NCBI RefSeq assembly: GCF_030503595.1
Contig: NZ_CP129966.1
Location: forward strand, 1,364,001 to 1,428,000
Direction of reading: 5' to 3'
Source: Corynebacterium sp. P4-C1
GTDB taxonomy: Bacteria; Actinomycetota; Actinomycetes; Mycobacteriales; Mycobacteriaceae
DNA: 64,000 nucleotides
Each line of letters begins with the position of its first letter. Within the stretch, counting starts at the first letter, position 1. The notes beneath the pieces are model-generated. The model was not told the origin of the DNA. It did not search any database and was given only the letters and a program-made list of their open reading frames with translations. Positions 37,691 to 48,405 of the stretch are shown here, piece by piece. The translations under genes and the position numbers were made by a program.

Positions 37691-38247
37691 CACGCACACT
37701 CGCATTCTTCGACCGGCTGATCATCTTCCTGCTGGGGCTGCTCCTGCTCGTCGGGGGGCTGATCCCCGCGGCGCTGTACTGGGACATCCCGTACGTCTCC
37801 GAGTACGTGCGGGGCATCAACCGCTCGCTACTGACCGACGTGCCGGGAATGAACTGGTACACCGGCGCCCTTGTGGGCACGTTGATCGGTGCGCTGATCC
37901 TCGGCTTGTGGATCATCATGCCGAATATCCGCAACCGCAGCTTCAACAACCGCTTCATCGAGCCCGAGCAGCCCGAGCTGGGTGAAACCCGCATCAACGT
38001 GGCCCGCATCGCGCAGGCGGCGTGCGCCCACGCGGAGCAGACGGAGATCGTGAATTCCGCTAAGCCGTCCGTCGCGATCGTCGGCGACCGCCCCACAGCG
38101 ACGTTCACGGTCACGGCCAACCCGGATTTCCCGCTGGAGACCGTCGTGGCTTACGTCGAGCAGATGGACGCGGACTTCCGCGACGCGGTGGACACGATGG
38201 ACATCGACACCGTGTTCAAGCTGCACCTGGACAAGGTCGCCGCTTAA
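37687..38247 (+). CDS. AmaP-like membrane anchor protein
   Basis: A 186-residue protein with two TM segments (LIIFLLGLLLLVGGLIPAAL and ALVGTLIGALILGLWIIMPN) and a C-terminal domain of about 110 residues (RINVARIAQAACAHAEQTEI, RPTATFTVTANPDFPLETVV). The topology is that of AmaP, which anchors Asp23 at the membrane. Last gene of the operon. Its TAA overlaps the TAA of the convergent gene within TTAA. Confidence 0.82.
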   Translation: MTRTLAFFDRLIIFLLGLLLLVGGLIPAALYWDIPYVSEYVRGINRSLLTDVPGMNWYTGALVGTLIGALILGLWIIMPNIRNRSFNNRFIEPEQPELGETRINVARIAQAACAHAEQTEIVNSAKPSVAIVGDRPTATFTVTANPDFPLETVVAYVEQMDADFRDAVDTMDIDTVFKLHLDKVAA

Positions 38248-38975
38248 GTTTCCACGAGCAGAAGCTTATCGACGACCCCCAGCACCCCATCTCCCCCACC
38301 CGACGGCACGTAGACGAAGTTCTCGCCGACACGGCAACGCACGACCTGGTTCCAGGCGTGCGTTGTCTTTTTCACGGTGCGACCCTCCACCTGCCAGATG
38401 TGCAAGCGCTGCGTGATCAGCACCCGCGTTCCACCCTCGAGGACGGCCAGCCAGACGTTGTTGCCTATGTCCTCGCGCTCCACGCTTTCGGGGCCCGCGC
38501 CGCCTCCGCTGTGGTGGGCGGCGTCGTCCAGCCGGGAAATCAGTGTGATCACTCCGAGCCGGTGCTCCATACCTTCACTGTCGGCGACAACGAGCATCCG
38601 TCCCGGCCCCGTCGGCCGCACAGTGCTGTACGACCACACACTGGGTTGCCTCTCTCGGTCCCCCATTGCGCGCACCACGACATCGCCGCCCTCCGTGAGG
38701 GTCACGCGGTGGTGCGGCGAGGTGGTCTCAACCAGAAAGCTGGACTCGACTAGCCCGGATTCGGTTCGTGGAAGTTCTGCCGGGTGCGCTTGAGCCTCGG
38801 CGACGAGCAGTTCCTCTAGTTCTTCGTCCACCGTTCCCCAGCCCGCGCCGCGGTTAGCGAGGATTCCGAACAGCGTCGCCAGCGGCACATCCGGTTGGCC
38901 CTCCCATGTCTGGCGCAACCGGTCGAGAATCCGGGGAATACGAGTCGGGTCTTCCACCCCAGCGAGTTTACGCAT
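38244..38975 (-). CDS. Conserved hypothetical protein
   Basis: A 243-residue soluble protein I cannot assign. Residues 8-65 (DPTRIPRILDRLRQTWEGQP, LATLFGILANRGAGWGTVDE) form a helical motif found in other actinobacterial hypotheticals. The C-terminal part is beta-rich (HHRVTLTEGGDVVVRAMGDR, HIWQVEGRTVKKTTHAWNQV). No catalytic motif and no membrane segment were seen. Convergent with the Asp23 operon; a dispersed 11-mer lies inside its 3' end (38264), reading VDKLL. Confidence 0.7.
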   Translation of the reverse strand: MRKLAGVEDPTRIPRILDRLRQTWEGQPDVPLATLFGILANRGAGWGTVDEELEELLVAEAQAHPAELPRTESGLVESSFLVETTSPHHRVTLTEGGDVVVRAMGDRERQPSVWSYSTVRPTGPGRMLVVADSEGMEHRLGVITLISRLDDAAHHSGGGAGPESVEREDIGNNVWLAVLEGGTRVLITQRLHIWQVEGRTVKKTTHAWNQVVRCRVGENFVYVPSGGGDGVLGVVDKLLLVET

Positions 38976-39173
38976 CCCCGTAGCACTGCTGTCACCGTGC
39001 GCCTCCCGTTTTCGGGCGTGCTGCAGTGGGCGGTCCCGCGGGGTGTTTGTGCGGGATCGCCGTATCAGCCGACGAGTAGGTGGCTATGTGCCAGCATTCA
39101 GGCATGCGCCAGTAGTCGGTCACGTCCCATCAGTCGGGTTCGTGTCCTCAGCCGGGCAGCGCCGGGATGTTGC

Positions 39174-40268
39174 TTATGCCCCGAAGAGTTGGTGCATTGC
39201 CCCGTAGGGGTGCCGGTCGTTTTTCACTGCCGCCCCGCCCGGGGACACCCACGTCGGGGTCGCCGCCCTGATCTCTATTCGCCCCCGGTGCCTGTGCTTC
39301 GGGTCATCATCGTTGGTGCGGTTGTGATACCGGCACAAAACACTCAAATTCGCCATATTCGTCTCCCCACCCTGCGACCACGCAGTGACATGGTGAACCT
39401 CGCAATTATCCGCCGCATGCCGGCACCCCGGCACCGGACACGTCGTAAGCATCAAACGGGCCAAATCCCTCTGCTTGGCATTAGCCAAACGCTGCTCCCG
39501 GTACAGGTTGACCGCACCAGCCTCCGGGGCAAACAAACCGACACCAAGTTGCGCACCGTGGACCTCGTTGAGATACTGCGCCCCTGTCATCGTGGTGCCA
39601 TTGCTCAACCCCAACACAACGTCATCACCCTCACCAGCGAGGATCTTGGTGTAGTCAGGCAAAGCAATCAGCACCATCGGCCGCGCCACAGACACCCCCA
39701 CACCACCACTGCTGCTGTTGCCGTCACCGTTGGCAGCGATCACATCGACGAATGCCTCATACATCTGCGGGCCCGCCGCACGATCCGGTGCAACACCACG
39801 GCGCAACGCATACTCAAGAGCAGCCATAGTGCGCTCATCACCTGTGATAGTGCAGGTGCGCATATTCTTGCGTGACCCGGTAAACCGGACCGTGGCAGCA
39901 GGGGCAGGCCGATCGTCACGATCCGGAACAATCCGGCGTGCCTGACGCTTCAACGTCTCGTAGTTACCCCGCACCGACAACAGGGCCACACGAAGCGCCC
40001 ACTTCTCAGCCGGGTCAGAGATCTTCCTCATCCGGTGCTCGATCAGCGCCAGCTGGTCAAAAGTCTTCTTCGTATCCCGGGCGATCGCCACAGCTTGACG
40101 TTGCTTCCTCCTGAACCGGGAAGGCCCGAAATAAATCCGGTGGAGGGTATTCCACTCGGTGACGGTAGCGGGCTTGATTCCGGCACGCGTCGCTGCCTGA
40201 CGGTCAAAACCCGCCAAAATGGTCAAAGGGTCAGCCAACGTCGTGATGAATGCGTCGAAATCGTTCAT
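39174..40268 (-). CDS. HNH endonuclease with DUF222-like N-terminal region
   Basis: A 364-residue protein of the 13E12/REP-associated type common in actinobacteria. The C-terminal HNH domain carries CPVPGCRHAADNCEVHHVTA, then WSQGGETNMANLSVLCRYHN: paired Cys, the HH motif and the final His/Asn. The N-terminal 280 residues are helical and basic. The family is multicopy and mobile-like, and its biological role is unclear. The ATG at 40268 gives MNDFDAFITTLADP. Two DnaA-box-like sites lie upstream. Confidence 0.88.
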   Translation of the reverse strand: MNDFDAFITTLADPLTILAGFDRQAATRAGIKPATVTEWNTLHRIYFGPSRFRRKQRQAVAIARDTKKTFDQLALIEHRMRKISDPAEKWALRVALLSVRGNYETLKRQARRIVPDRDDRPAPAATVRFTGSRKNMRTCTITGDERTMAALEYALRRGVAPDRAAGPQMYEAFVDVIAANGDGNSSSGGVGVSVARPMVLIALPDYTKILAGEGDDVVLGLSNGTTMTGAQYLNEVHGAQLGVGLFAPEAGAVNLYREQRLANAKQRDLARLMLTTCPVPGCRHAADNCEVHHVTAWSQGGETNMANLSVLCRYHNRTNDDDPKHRHRGRIEIRAATPTWVSPGGAAVKNDRHPYGAMHQLFGA

Positions 40269-40321
40269 GCCCCAAACGCTAAACCCACAAAAGCATCCCC
40301 GACACCCCACCGGCTCAAACC

Positions 40322-40346
40322 TGTGGACAAACACAACTTATCCACA
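40322..40346. promoter_or_regulatory. Inverted pair of DnaA-box-like 9-mers
   Basis: TTATCCACA (40338-40346, + strand) is a perfect consensus DnaA box. TGTGGACAA (40322-40330) is the complement of TTGTCCACA, one base from the consensus. They face each other 7 bp apart, 54 bp upstream of the HNH gene. No origin-type cluster surrounds them. Confidence 0.4.
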
Positions 40347-40455
40347 AGGCCAACACCAACACGCTGCCCAGAATCCCCGCTGACACGGAAAAACCGCAGC
40401 GCCCACAAAGTCTCAACGGGCGGGAAAAGAGAGAGCACGAGACGTCGATAAGCAA

Positions 40456-40490
40456 GCAAAAAGCCGCACCCCCTTAAAGGGATGCGGCTT
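40456..40490 (-). terminator. tuf terminator
   Basis: AAGCCGCA (40461-40468) pairs with TGCGGCTT (40483-40490), with CCCTT/AAGGG extending the stem inward. On the minus strand a TTTTTG tail follows. It begins 20 nt after the tuf stop, and a dispersed 11-mer (40443-40453) abuts its distal side. Confidence 0.9.
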
Positions 40491-40510
40491 CTCTAGAACC
40501 TAGCTAGTGA

Positions 40511-41701
<1,191 letters not shown>

Positions 41702-41872
41702 TGTTTGTCCTCCTGGACGTGCATGTGACTACGACTCTCGCAGCCACGTGGTTTACTTCTGCCTTGCTTTCATTTCCTAGCACGCGGTCCACCGTGGTCC
41801 ACCATTCAGGTGTAGCGAACCGGTGCGTCGGGCATGGAAACAATGGCCATTTCACAATGTGCCAGTTACATG

Positions 41873-41901
41873 ATCCTAGATTTGTTAACGCCGTTTTTCA
41901 A
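41873..41901 (-). promoter_or_regulatory. Putative tuf promoter
   Basis: On the minus strand TTGAAA (41896-41901) and TAGGAT (41873-41878) are separated by exactly 17 bp, a good sigma-A-type -35/-10 pair. Transcription would start near 41866, giving a 5' leader of about 165 nt before tuf. No other feature is seen in 41702-42044. Confidence 0.6.
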
Positions 41902-42044
41902 ACCATGGCGGGGAGTATTTCAACCCTCGCTCGCGGTCAATCGGGCGACCCACTCTTGGTGGACCCACCTAGTGGTAACGGCCGGCTCAAAGTTCCACCT
42001 CCTGGGGTGGAACCCTCAGCGCGACCGCTACCGCGGCGCCCGCA

Positions 42045-42074
42045 CTCCCCTAGTGGCACTGGGTTCTAGGGGAG
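42045..42074 (-). terminator. Hairpin after fusA
   Basis: CTCCCCTAG (42045-42053) and CTAGGGGAG (42066-42074) form a perfect 9-bp stem 19 nt after the fusA stop. There is no T-tract on the minus strand, so termination may be partial or factor-dependent. Confidence 0.5.
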
Positions 42075-42092
42075 CACCGTTGGCAGCGCGTT

Positions 42093-44216
42093 TTAGGCGT
42101 TGCCGTTGCGCTCGTCGATGATCTCCTGAGCGATGCTGCTCGGAACCTCGGCGTAGGAGTCGAACACCATGGTGAAGTTCGCGCGGCCCGCGGTCGAGGA
42201 ACGGAGGTCGCCGATGTAGCCGAACATCTCGGACAGCGGGACCTTCGCCTTGACGACCTTGGCGCCGGAGCGGTCCTCCATTGCGAAGACCTGGCCGCGG
42301 CGGGAGCTGATGTCACCGTTGACGGTACCCATGTACTCCTCCGGGGTGACGACCTCGACGGCCATCATCGGCTCGAGCAGGACCGGCTTCGCCTTGGCGA
42401 CGGCTTCCTTCAGCACCTGGGAACCAGCGAGCTTGAACGCCATCTCCGAGGAGTCGACATCGTGGTAAGCGCCGTCCTCGAGGGTGGCCTTGATGTTCAC
42501 CAGCGGGTAGCCGGCGAGGTAGCCGTACTGCATGGCGTCTTGGATACCGGCGTCGACGGACGGGATGTACTCCTTCGGCACGCGGCCACCGGTGACGGCG
42601 TTCTCGAACTTGTAGGTTGCGGTCTCGCCCTCTTCCAGGGCCTCCGGGTCCGGCTCGTACGGCTCGATGGTGACGATGACCTTCGCGAACTGGCCGGAAC
42701 CACCGGTCTGCTTTTTGTGGGTGTAGTCGAGGGACTCGACCTTCTTGCGGATGGTCTCGCGGTATGCCACCTGCGGGGAACCGATGTTCGCCTCGACCTT
42801 GAACTCGCGCTTCATGCGGTCGACGAGGACGTCGAGGTGGAGCTCGCCCATGCCGCCGATGACGGTCTGGCCAGACTCTTCGTCGAGCTTGACGGTGAAG
42901 GTCGGATCCTCTTCAGCGAGCTTCTGGATGGCGGCGCCCAGCTTCTCCTGGTCGGCCTTAGTCTTCGGCTCGATGGCGACCTGGATCACCGGATCCGGGA
43001 AGTCCATGGACTCTAGGATGATCGGGTGGTCCGGGTTGCAGAGGGTGTCACCGGTGGTGGTCTCCTTCAGACCGATGAACGCGTAGATGTTGCCGGCATC
43101 GGCGTGCTCGACCGGGTTCTCCTTATTCGCGTGCATCTGGAAGAGCTTGCCCACGCGCTCCTTCTTGTTCTTAGTGGAGTTGAGCATCTGCTCGCCCGGA
43201 ATTGCCTGGCCGGAGTAGACGCGCACGTAGGTGAGCTTGCCGAAGAACGGGTGCACAGCGATCTTGAACGCCAGTGCGGAGAACGGCTCCTCGACGGACG
43301 GCTTACGGGTCATGGGCTCGTCGGAGTCCATGGCGGTGCCGTGAACCTCGCCGATGTCCAGCGGGCTCGGGAGGAAGTCGACGACAGCGTCGAGAAGCGG
43401 CTGGACGCCCTTGTTGCGGTATGCGGTACCGCAGTAGACTGGGTAGATCTCCGAGTCGACCGTCATCTTGCGGATGGCGCCCTTGATCTCGTCGATGGTC
43501 AGCTCTTCGCCACCGAAGTACTTCTCCATGAGCTCTTCGTCGGACTCAGCGACGGTCTCGAGCAGCTTCTCGCGGTACTCCTCCGCCTTCTCCTGGAGCT
43601 CAGCCGGGATCTCCTCGATGGTCGGCTCAGCGCCGATTTCGACCTTGCCGCGCCAGGTGATGGCCTTCATCTGCAGCAGATCGACGACGCCGTCGAAGTC
43701 ATCCTCGGCACCGATCGGGAGCTGCATGACCAACGGCTTCGCGCCAAGGCGGTCGATGATGGTCTGCACGGTGTAGTAGAAGTCGGCACCGAGCTTGTCC
43801 ATCTTGTTGACGAAGCAGATACGCGGAACGTCGTACTTTGCGGCCTGGCGCCACACCTGCTCTGACTGCGGCTCAACGCCTTCTTTGCCGTCGAAGACGG
43901 CGACAGCGCCGTCGAGGACGCGCAGAGAGCGCTCCACCTCAACGGTGAAATCCACGTGGCCCGGGGTGTCGATGATGTTGATCTGGTTGTTGTTCCAGAA
44001 ACAGGTCACGGCAGCGGACGTAATGGTGATGCCGCGTTCCTTCTCCTGCTCCATCCAGTCGGTGGTTGCGCCACCGTCGTGGGTCTCGCCGACCTTGCGG
44101 TTCAGACCCGTGTAGAAGAGGATGCGCTCGGTCGTGGTCGTCTTACCGGCATCGATGTGGGCCATGATGCCGATGTTGCGGACCTTGTTCAGATCCTTAA
44201 GCACTTCTTGTGCCAC
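42093..44216 (-). CDS. fusA: Elongation factor G
   Basis: Ribosomal translocase GTPase, 707 residues. G1 [19 protein letters not shown]2 [16 protein letters not shown]3 [18 protein letters not shown]4 [13 protein letters not shown]. Domains II-V follow, with the tip-loop block [20 protein letters not shown]. Downstream of rpsG in str-operon order, 203 bp apart; no gene lies in that gap. Confidence 0.99.
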   Translation of the reverse strand: MAQEVLKDLNKVRNIGIMAHIDAGKTTTTERILFYTGLNRKVGETHDGGATTDWMEQEKERGITITSAAVTCFWNNNQINIIDTPGHVDFTVEVERSLRVLDGAVAVFDGKEGVEPQSEQVWRQAAKYDVPRICFVNKMDKLGADFYYTVQTIIDRLGAKPLVMQLPIGAEDDFDGVVDLLQMKAITWRGKVEIGAEPTIEEIPAELQEKAEEYREKLLETVAESDEELMEKYFGGEELTIDEIKGAIRKMTVDSEIYPVYCGTAYRNKGVQPLLDAVVDFLPSPLDIGEVHGTAMDSDEPMTRKPSVEEPFSALAFKIAVHPFFGKLTYVRVYSGQAIPGEQMLNSTKNKKERVGKLFQMHANKENPVEHADAGNIYAFIGLKETTTGDTLCNPDHPIILESMDFPDPVIQVAIEPKTKADQEKLGAAIQKLAEEDPTFTVKLDEESGQTVIGGMGELHLDVLVDRMKREFKVEANIGSPQVAYRETIRKKVESLDYTHKKQTGGSGQFAKVIVTIEPYEPDPEALEEGETATYKFENAVTGGRVPKEYIPSVDAGIQDAMQYGYLAGYPLVNIKATLEDGAYHDVDSSEMAFKLAGSQVLKEAVAKAKPVLLEPMMAVEVVTPEEYMGTVNGDISSRRGQVFAMEDRSGAKVVKAKVPLSEMFGYIGDLRSSTAGRANFTMVFDSYAEVPSSIAQEIIDERNGNA

Positions 44217-44419
44217 GTTGTGTACCCCAACTCATGTGTCGTCGACGCCCTGAGCCGTGATCCCCGTGGAAGCGGAGCGACTTGAGACGCCTTGGCGGAT
44301 ATTTTCCTTGGTCGATTGTGCCACTTTATCGCTGATCTGGCATTACGAGGCCGGAAAACCTCGGGCCAGAACCGGCGGGGACCAAGGGAGCGCCCCGCCG
44401 GGTACAGCGCAGCGGGAAA

Positions 44420-44887
44420 CTACCAGCGGTAGTGGGCGAAGGCGCGGTTGGCCTCTGCCATCTTGTGGGTGTCCTCGCGGCGCTTCACGGATGCGCCGAG
44501 ACCATTGGACGCGTCGAGGATCTCGTTGGCGAGACGCTCGGTCATGGAGTTCTCGCGGCGCTGGCGGGTGAAGGTCACCATCCAGCGGAGGGCGAGGGTG
44601 GTGGAGCGGCCCGGGCGGACCTCGACCGGGACCTGGTAGGTCGCACCGCCGACGCGGCGGGAACGGACCTCGAGGTCCGGGCGGATGTTGCCCAGTGCCT
44701 TCTCCAGGGTGCCCACCGGGTCGGTGCCGGTCTTCTCGCGGCACATCTCGAGCGCGCCGTAGACGATGCGCTGGGCGGTGGACTTCTTGCCGTCCTGGAG
44801 GATCTTGTTGATCAGCTGGGTGACCAGCTCGGAGTCGTAAACCGGGTCCTTGACAACGGGACGCTTCGGAGCTTGCTGCTTACGCAT
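44420..44887 (-). CDS. rpsG: 30S ribosomal protein S7
   Basis: 16S rRNA 3'-major-domain organiser; 155 residues with [60 protein letters not shown] and the [20 protein letters not shown] end. 6 bp after rpsL. Confidence 0.98.
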   Translation of the reverse strand: MRKQQAPKRPVVKDPVYDSELVTQLINKILQDGKKSTAQRIVYGALEMCREKTGTDPVGTLEKALGNIRPDLEVRSRRVGGATYQVPVEVRPGRSTTLALRWMVTFTRQRRENSMTERLANEILDASNGLGASVKRREDTHKMAEANRAFAHYRW

Positions 44888-44893
44888 TGTTCT

Positions 44894-45265
44894 TTACTGT
44901 CCCTTCTTCGCGCCGTAACGGGAGCGAGCCTGCTTGCGGTCCTTGACGCCCTGGGTGTCCAGTGCGCCGCGGATGATCTTGTAGCGGACACCCGGAAGGT
45001 CCTTCACACGGCCGCCGCGGACGAGCACCATGGAGTGCTCCTGCAGGTTGTGGCCCTCACCCGGGATGTAGGCGGAGACCTCGATGCCGGAGGTCAGGCG
45101 AACACGGGCGACCTTGCGGAGTGCGGAGTTCGGCTTCTTCGGGGTGGTGGTGTACACGCGGGTGCACACGCCGCGGCGCTGCGGGGAGCCCTTCAGCGCA
45201 GCAGTCGCCACCTTCTTGCTTTTGTCGTGACGGCCCTTGCGGACCAGCTGCTGGATAGTTGGCAT
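44894..45265 (-). CDS. rpsL: 30S ribosomal protein S12
   Basis: Decoding-centre protein. The ATG at 45265 gives 123 residues starting [38 protein letters not shown] and [20 protein letters not shown] carry the two Lys positions associated with streptomycin resistance, both wild type. First gene of the str operon and head-on neighbour of the large conflict-type operon on the same strand. Confidence 0.98.
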   Translation of the reverse strand: MPTIQQLVRKGRHDKSKKVATAALKGSPQRRGVCTRVYTTTPKKPNSALRKVARVRLTSGIEVSAYIPGEGHNLQEHSMVLVRGGRVKDLPGVRYKIIRGALDTQGVKDRKQARSRYGAKKGQ

Positions 45266-45448
45266 ACCAACTCTTTCTGTTCGGGTTCGCACTCCTCCGG
45301 CGCGGACTGGGAGGCGGTCAAACATGCAAAAATGGGGGCTCTTTTTCGGGGCCCTACCGTAATTGCATGAACTACCTCCGCCACCCCGGAGGGGCGCGTG
45401 GAGTTCAATGGTTTCCCATCCCCGGCGTGCGGGGCGGAATCGGTAGAA

Positions 45449-45478
45449 AAATTACACCCCTCGGCGGCTCAAATGCAA
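45449..45478 (-). promoter_or_regulatory. Possible rpsL promoter
   Basis: On the minus strand TTGCAT (45473-45478) and TAATTT (45449-45454) are 18 bp apart, in an otherwise GC-rich 229-bp intergenic region directly after the 471-residue gene. The spacing and AT content fit a sigma-A promoter about 180 bp before rpsL. Weak by itself. Confidence 0.4.
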
Positions 45479-45494
45479 ATCGCCGCTGACCACG

Positions 45495-46910
45495 CTACTG
45501 CTGGTGGCGTGCGAGGATGGCTTCCCACGGCCCGGCCCAGCCGGCTTTCAGGCCTTCTTTCGCCATCGACACCACGTCTTCGTCGAGCCCCATGGCTTCC
45601 GCGAGGAAGAGGATGGCGCTGCGGGCGGTGTGGGTCGGCTCGATGCCGGACGCGTCGCGGTGGACATCGTTGAATTCCTCGCGGGCGATTTCCTCGAACT
45701 CGATGGCGCTGAGGGTGTACCAGTCCAACATCTCGAGTGGATCGACTGTTCCGGCCCACGGGCGCGTGGAGCGCGCGCGGTTCTGCACGACCGCGAGGCA
45801 TTCGAGTGCCCTTTCCCCCATGGTGAGGTGGCGTTCCCACATGTCACCGTCCGCGTCCGCTGGGTAGCGGTCCAGGTGGGATTGGATGGCATCCAGATGC
45901 GCGTTGAGCCGGTCGTTTTCGGGGAGCACGGTCACTGCGGTCCTCGCCAGCATGACCAAGACTGTGCGGGCGGTGTGGCCGTCGGGGCTGGCGGTGCCGT
46001 CGATAAGCGGATGCTTGGCTTTGCCTTCGTCGGTGAGCGCGTTGATGATGAGTTCTTGTTCTTCCGGGGCGAATTCGGTGCGGAAGAAGCCCGTGAGGCT
46101 GAATGCGCCGAGGTACCCGTCGAAGGGGCCGGGGTCTTCAACGAGGCGTTCCTTGTCGCGCTCGCTGATTTTTGACATCAGGCGGTTGACGCGACGCGTC
46201 CAGTCCTCGTTGCGGTCGATCCAGCCGGCGCGGCGCGCGTCCACGGCGATGCGCAGGGCGAGGTCGAAGTCGTTGTTCTTCTCCGCGATGATGGCCAGCT
46301 GGCGGAAGCACGGGTGTTCTTCGCTGTACGCGCAGCTCTGGTGCATGCCCTCGACGCGCTTCTTCCGCGCCTCGAGGTGGAGCTCCGCCGCCCGCCGCAC
46401 ATCGCCTTTCCTCTGTGCTTCGAGCGCCTTGTCCTCGATCGTCCGGGCTGTGCGCTCGGCGGCGCGCTTGATGCGGTCGCGTTTGAGCCGCATCACCCGG
46501 GCTTCGATGTTGATATTGTCCTGGGCGATGCGCAGTACCATGTCGAAGGCCTGCGAGGAGTAGTTGCGCTGCCCGTAGAAGTAGTTCATCAGCCGGATCT
46601 GCGTGTGGTGCAGCTCGACGAGCGCGTCGTCGACGAGGTCGTTCGGGGCAGGGAGCCGCCCATAGCGCTCCATGAGCTTATCGACGATCTTCGCCTGCAG
46701 CCCGCTTTCCTTGTTGACGAGGATGAACAAGTCGGACAGGAAGGCGACATCCATGTAACGGTCGCGCTGCAGCTGCGCGGGGCCTTGCTTCGGACGCGAT
46801 TTCTTTTCCCCGTAAGCGCGGTCGAGGAGCGTGCGCTCCTCGGGGGTCAGGGTGCGCTCCCACCAGTCCTCCAGGCCGAAGTAGTTGATCGAGTTCTGCT
46901 TGTCCGCCAT
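45495..46910 (-). CDS. Helical protein of unknown function, last gene of the tubulin-like/GTPase operon
   Basis: A 471-residue soluble, charged, mostly alpha-helical protein that I do not recognise. Visible parts: an N-terminal block (INYFGLEDWWERTLTPEERT), long amphipathic helices (RVMRLKRDRIKRAAERTART, AQRKGDVRRAAELHLEARKK) that resemble TPR-like hairpins, and a C-terminal helical domain (LDWYTLSAIEFEEIAREEFN). It may be an adaptor for the operon's complex. It lies 47 bp after the tail-anchored protein gene on the same strand. Two dispersed 11-mers (45998, 46676) are read as PLIDG and IVDKL. Confidence 0.75.
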   Translation of the reverse strand: MADKQNSINYFGLEDWWERTLTPEERTLLDRAYGEKKSRPKQGPAQLQRDRYMDVAFLSDLFILVNKESGLQAKIVDKLMERYGRLPAPNDLVDDALVELHHTQIRLMNYFYGQRNYSSQAFDMVLRIAQDNINIEARVMRLKRDRIKRAAERTARTIEDKALEAQRKGDVRRAAELHLEARKKRVEGMHQSCAYSEEHPCFRQLAIIAEKNNDFDLALRIAVDARRAGWIDRNEDWTRRVNRLMSKISERDKERLVEDPGPFDGYLGAFSLTGFFRTEFAPEEQELIINALTDEGKAKHPLIDGTASPDGHTARTVLVMLARTAVTVLPENDRLNAHLDAIQSHLDRYPADADGDMWERHLTMGERALECLAVVQNRARSTRPWAGTVDPLEMLDWYTLSAIEFEEIAREEFNDVHRDASGIEPTHTARSAILFLAEAMGLDEDVVSMAKEGLKAGWAGPWEAILARHQQ

Positions 46911-46957
46911 TGCGCCTCCTTGTCGTAGTCGCGCTCGTCGTGCTCGCGTTTGCCGTC

Positions 46958-47608
46958 CTAGAAGCTCGGGAACGGCAGCACGTTCGTGAGAATGAGAAGG
47001 ATCATCACGAGGATGATCAGCAGCACGACAGAGATCGCGATCAGCATTGCCAAGCTGCCTTTGCCTGGTTTCTTCTCCCCTGCGGCGTCCGCACGGCGGA
47101 CATCTATGCCCTCACGGCGTGCCATTTGCTCGCGCTTCTTCGCTTTCTGCGGCTCACCGTACGGGTTGCCTGCCGCCTGGCCGCGCACAGGCGGGGTCTG
47201 CCTCGGCTCCGGGGTACTGCGCACCCGCTCTCCGCGGTCCGCGTGCTGCCCCCGCTGCTCGTGCGGCTGCCCGTACTGTCCCTGGCCGTAGGACGACGGC
47301 ACCGGATCCTGGCGGTAGCCGGAACGCTGGTCTGCGCCGTAATCGGCGCGGTGCTCCCCGTGGCCGGCTAGCGGCGGGTTCTGCGGGGTGCGTGGGTGCT
47401 GGCCCGCCGGCTGCGGGTCAGCTGGCTGCTGCGGCACCGCGTGGTGCGTCACCGGTGCAGCCTGCGACGCCTGCGCCGCCGGGGTTGCGCCCGGAAGGGC
47501 CGCGAACGGTGCGACGTCGGTGAAATCGTATTGGTCTTCCTGTCCGCGGCCGCCGTTGAAACCGGTGGCCGCACCAGCTGCTGTCGGGTTCTCGCCAGGC
47601 ATGTTCAC
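46958..47608 (-). CDS. Tail-anchored Pro/Gln-rich membrane protein
   Basis: A 216-residue protein: about 150 residues of low-complexity Pro/Gln/Gly/Ala sequence, a basic stretch (KAKKREQMARREGIDVRRAD), and a single C-terminal TM helix (LAMLIAISVVLLIILVMILL) with six residues after it. No signal peptide, so the bulk is probably cytoplasmic and tail-anchored. Start GTG 47608 or the ATG two codons later; AAGGG precedes both. Confidence 0.75.
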   Translation of the reverse strand: MNMPGENPTAAGAATGFNGGRGQEDQYDFTDVAPFAALPGATPAAQASQAAPVTHHAVPQQPADPQPAGQHPRTPQNPPLAGHGEHRADYGADQRSGYRQDPVPSSYGQGQYGQPHEQRGQHADRGERVRSTPEPRQTPPVRGQAAGNPYGEPQKAKKREQMARREGIDVRRADAAGEKKPGKGSLAMLIAISVVLLIILVMILLILTNVLPFPSF

Positions 47609-47623
47609 TGTCCCTTACCGTCC

Positions 47624-48082
47624 TTAGAGGTACTGTGCGGGCGCGGTGCCCGGCGCGTCGAAGGTGATCTGCGTCAGCAGTGCCGGTGCGGCGGTGGTAT
47701 CCGTCGACGGTTCCGGCAAGTACGTCCACGCGATCACGGCGATGAAGGCGATGAGCAGGGCCAGGCCGATCACACCGAGGATCTTGCTCCAGATACGTGA
47801 GCGGCGCTCTTCCGTTTGCTGCACCTTCTCGCCGCGCTGGGCTGCGATGTTCTCAGCCTCGTCGGTGGAGATCTGCGCGGGGTCGTTGTGCTCTGCCTGC
47901 TGGAACGGGCGCGCACCGCCGAACTGGTTGTCTCCCGGGCCGGCTGTCTGCTGCCCCGGCATGCCCGGCTGGCCGGGGTACGCCTGCGGCGGGAACTGCG
48001 GCACAGGGCCGGACGGGCCGGGCGCCTGCGGCCACCCCTGGCCGAAGCCTTGCTGCGGTGTTGGATGCGTGCCGTTGGTCAT
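47624..48082 (-). CDS. Single-TM protein with Pro/Gly/Gln-rich cytoplasmic part
   Basis: A 152-residue protein: residues 1-65 are Pro/Gly/Gln-rich (PQQGFGQGWPQAPGPSGPVP), followed by a charged helix (ISTDEAENIAAQRGEKVQQT) and one TM segment (ILGVIGLALLIAFIAVIAWT, about residues 102-121). A short probably external tail ends the chain. Overlaps the preceding gene by 4 bp (ATGA). Same architecture as its neighbour at 46958, so the two may be paralogous anchors. Confidence 0.75.
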   Translation of the reverse strand: MTNGTHPTPQQGFGQGWPQAPGPSGPVPQFPPQAYPGQPGMPGQQTAGPGDNQFGGARPFQQAEHNDPAQISTDEAENIAAQRGEKVQQTEERRSRIWSKILGVIGLALLIAFIAVIAWTYLPEPSTDTTAAPALLTQITFDAPGTAPAQYL

Positions 48083-48405
48083 CGTTGCGGCCCTTCTTCT
48101 CGCGGGGCTTCCACGGCCTCAAATCCGTGCGGTGCCCCGTAGTGGCGGTCGGTCTGCAGTTGCTGATAAGGCTGCTGCCCCTGCAGGTACTGCGCGTACT
48201 GGTTGCTTTGCTGCGGCTGCGGCGCGTACGGGTTCGCCTGTTGCGCCGGTTGCGTCTGCTCCGTCGCGGGCGCGGCAGGTTGCCGCGGCTCAGTCGCGGG
48301 CGCGGCAGGTTGCCGCGGCTCAGTCGCGGGCTGCTGCGGGGCGGCCGCCTGGGTCAGGCGGCGTTGCTCGCGGGCGAGCCAACCCTGGTTGTGGTGGGAC
48401 ATCAC
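48079..48405 (-). CDS. Small Gln/Pro/Ala-rich protein with tandem decapeptide
   Basis: A 108-residue soluble low-complexity protein: N-terminal MMSHHNQGWLAREQRRLTQA, two exact PATEPRQPAA units and a third partial one, then Gln/Tyr-rich sequence (PYAPQPQQSNQYAQYLQGQQ). No TM. It overlaps both neighbours by 4 bp. The Gln/Tyr/Pro composition resembles linkers of the larger operon proteins and could mediate weak multivalent contacts (inference). Confidence 0.7.
   Translation of the reverse strand: MMSHHNQGWLAREQRRLTQAAAPQQPATEPRQPAAPATEPRQPAAPATEQTQPAQQANPYAPQPQQSNQYAQYLQGQQPYQQLQTDRHYGAPHGFEAVEAPREEGPQR
48271..48330. repeat. Perfect 30-bp tandem duplication
   Basis: The unit starting CGCGGCAGGTTGCCGCGGCT occurs at 48271-48300 and again without change at 48301-48330. 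It encodes the repeated decapeptide in the small Gln/Pro-rich protein. Perfect identity indicates a recent duplication. Confidence 0.9.
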
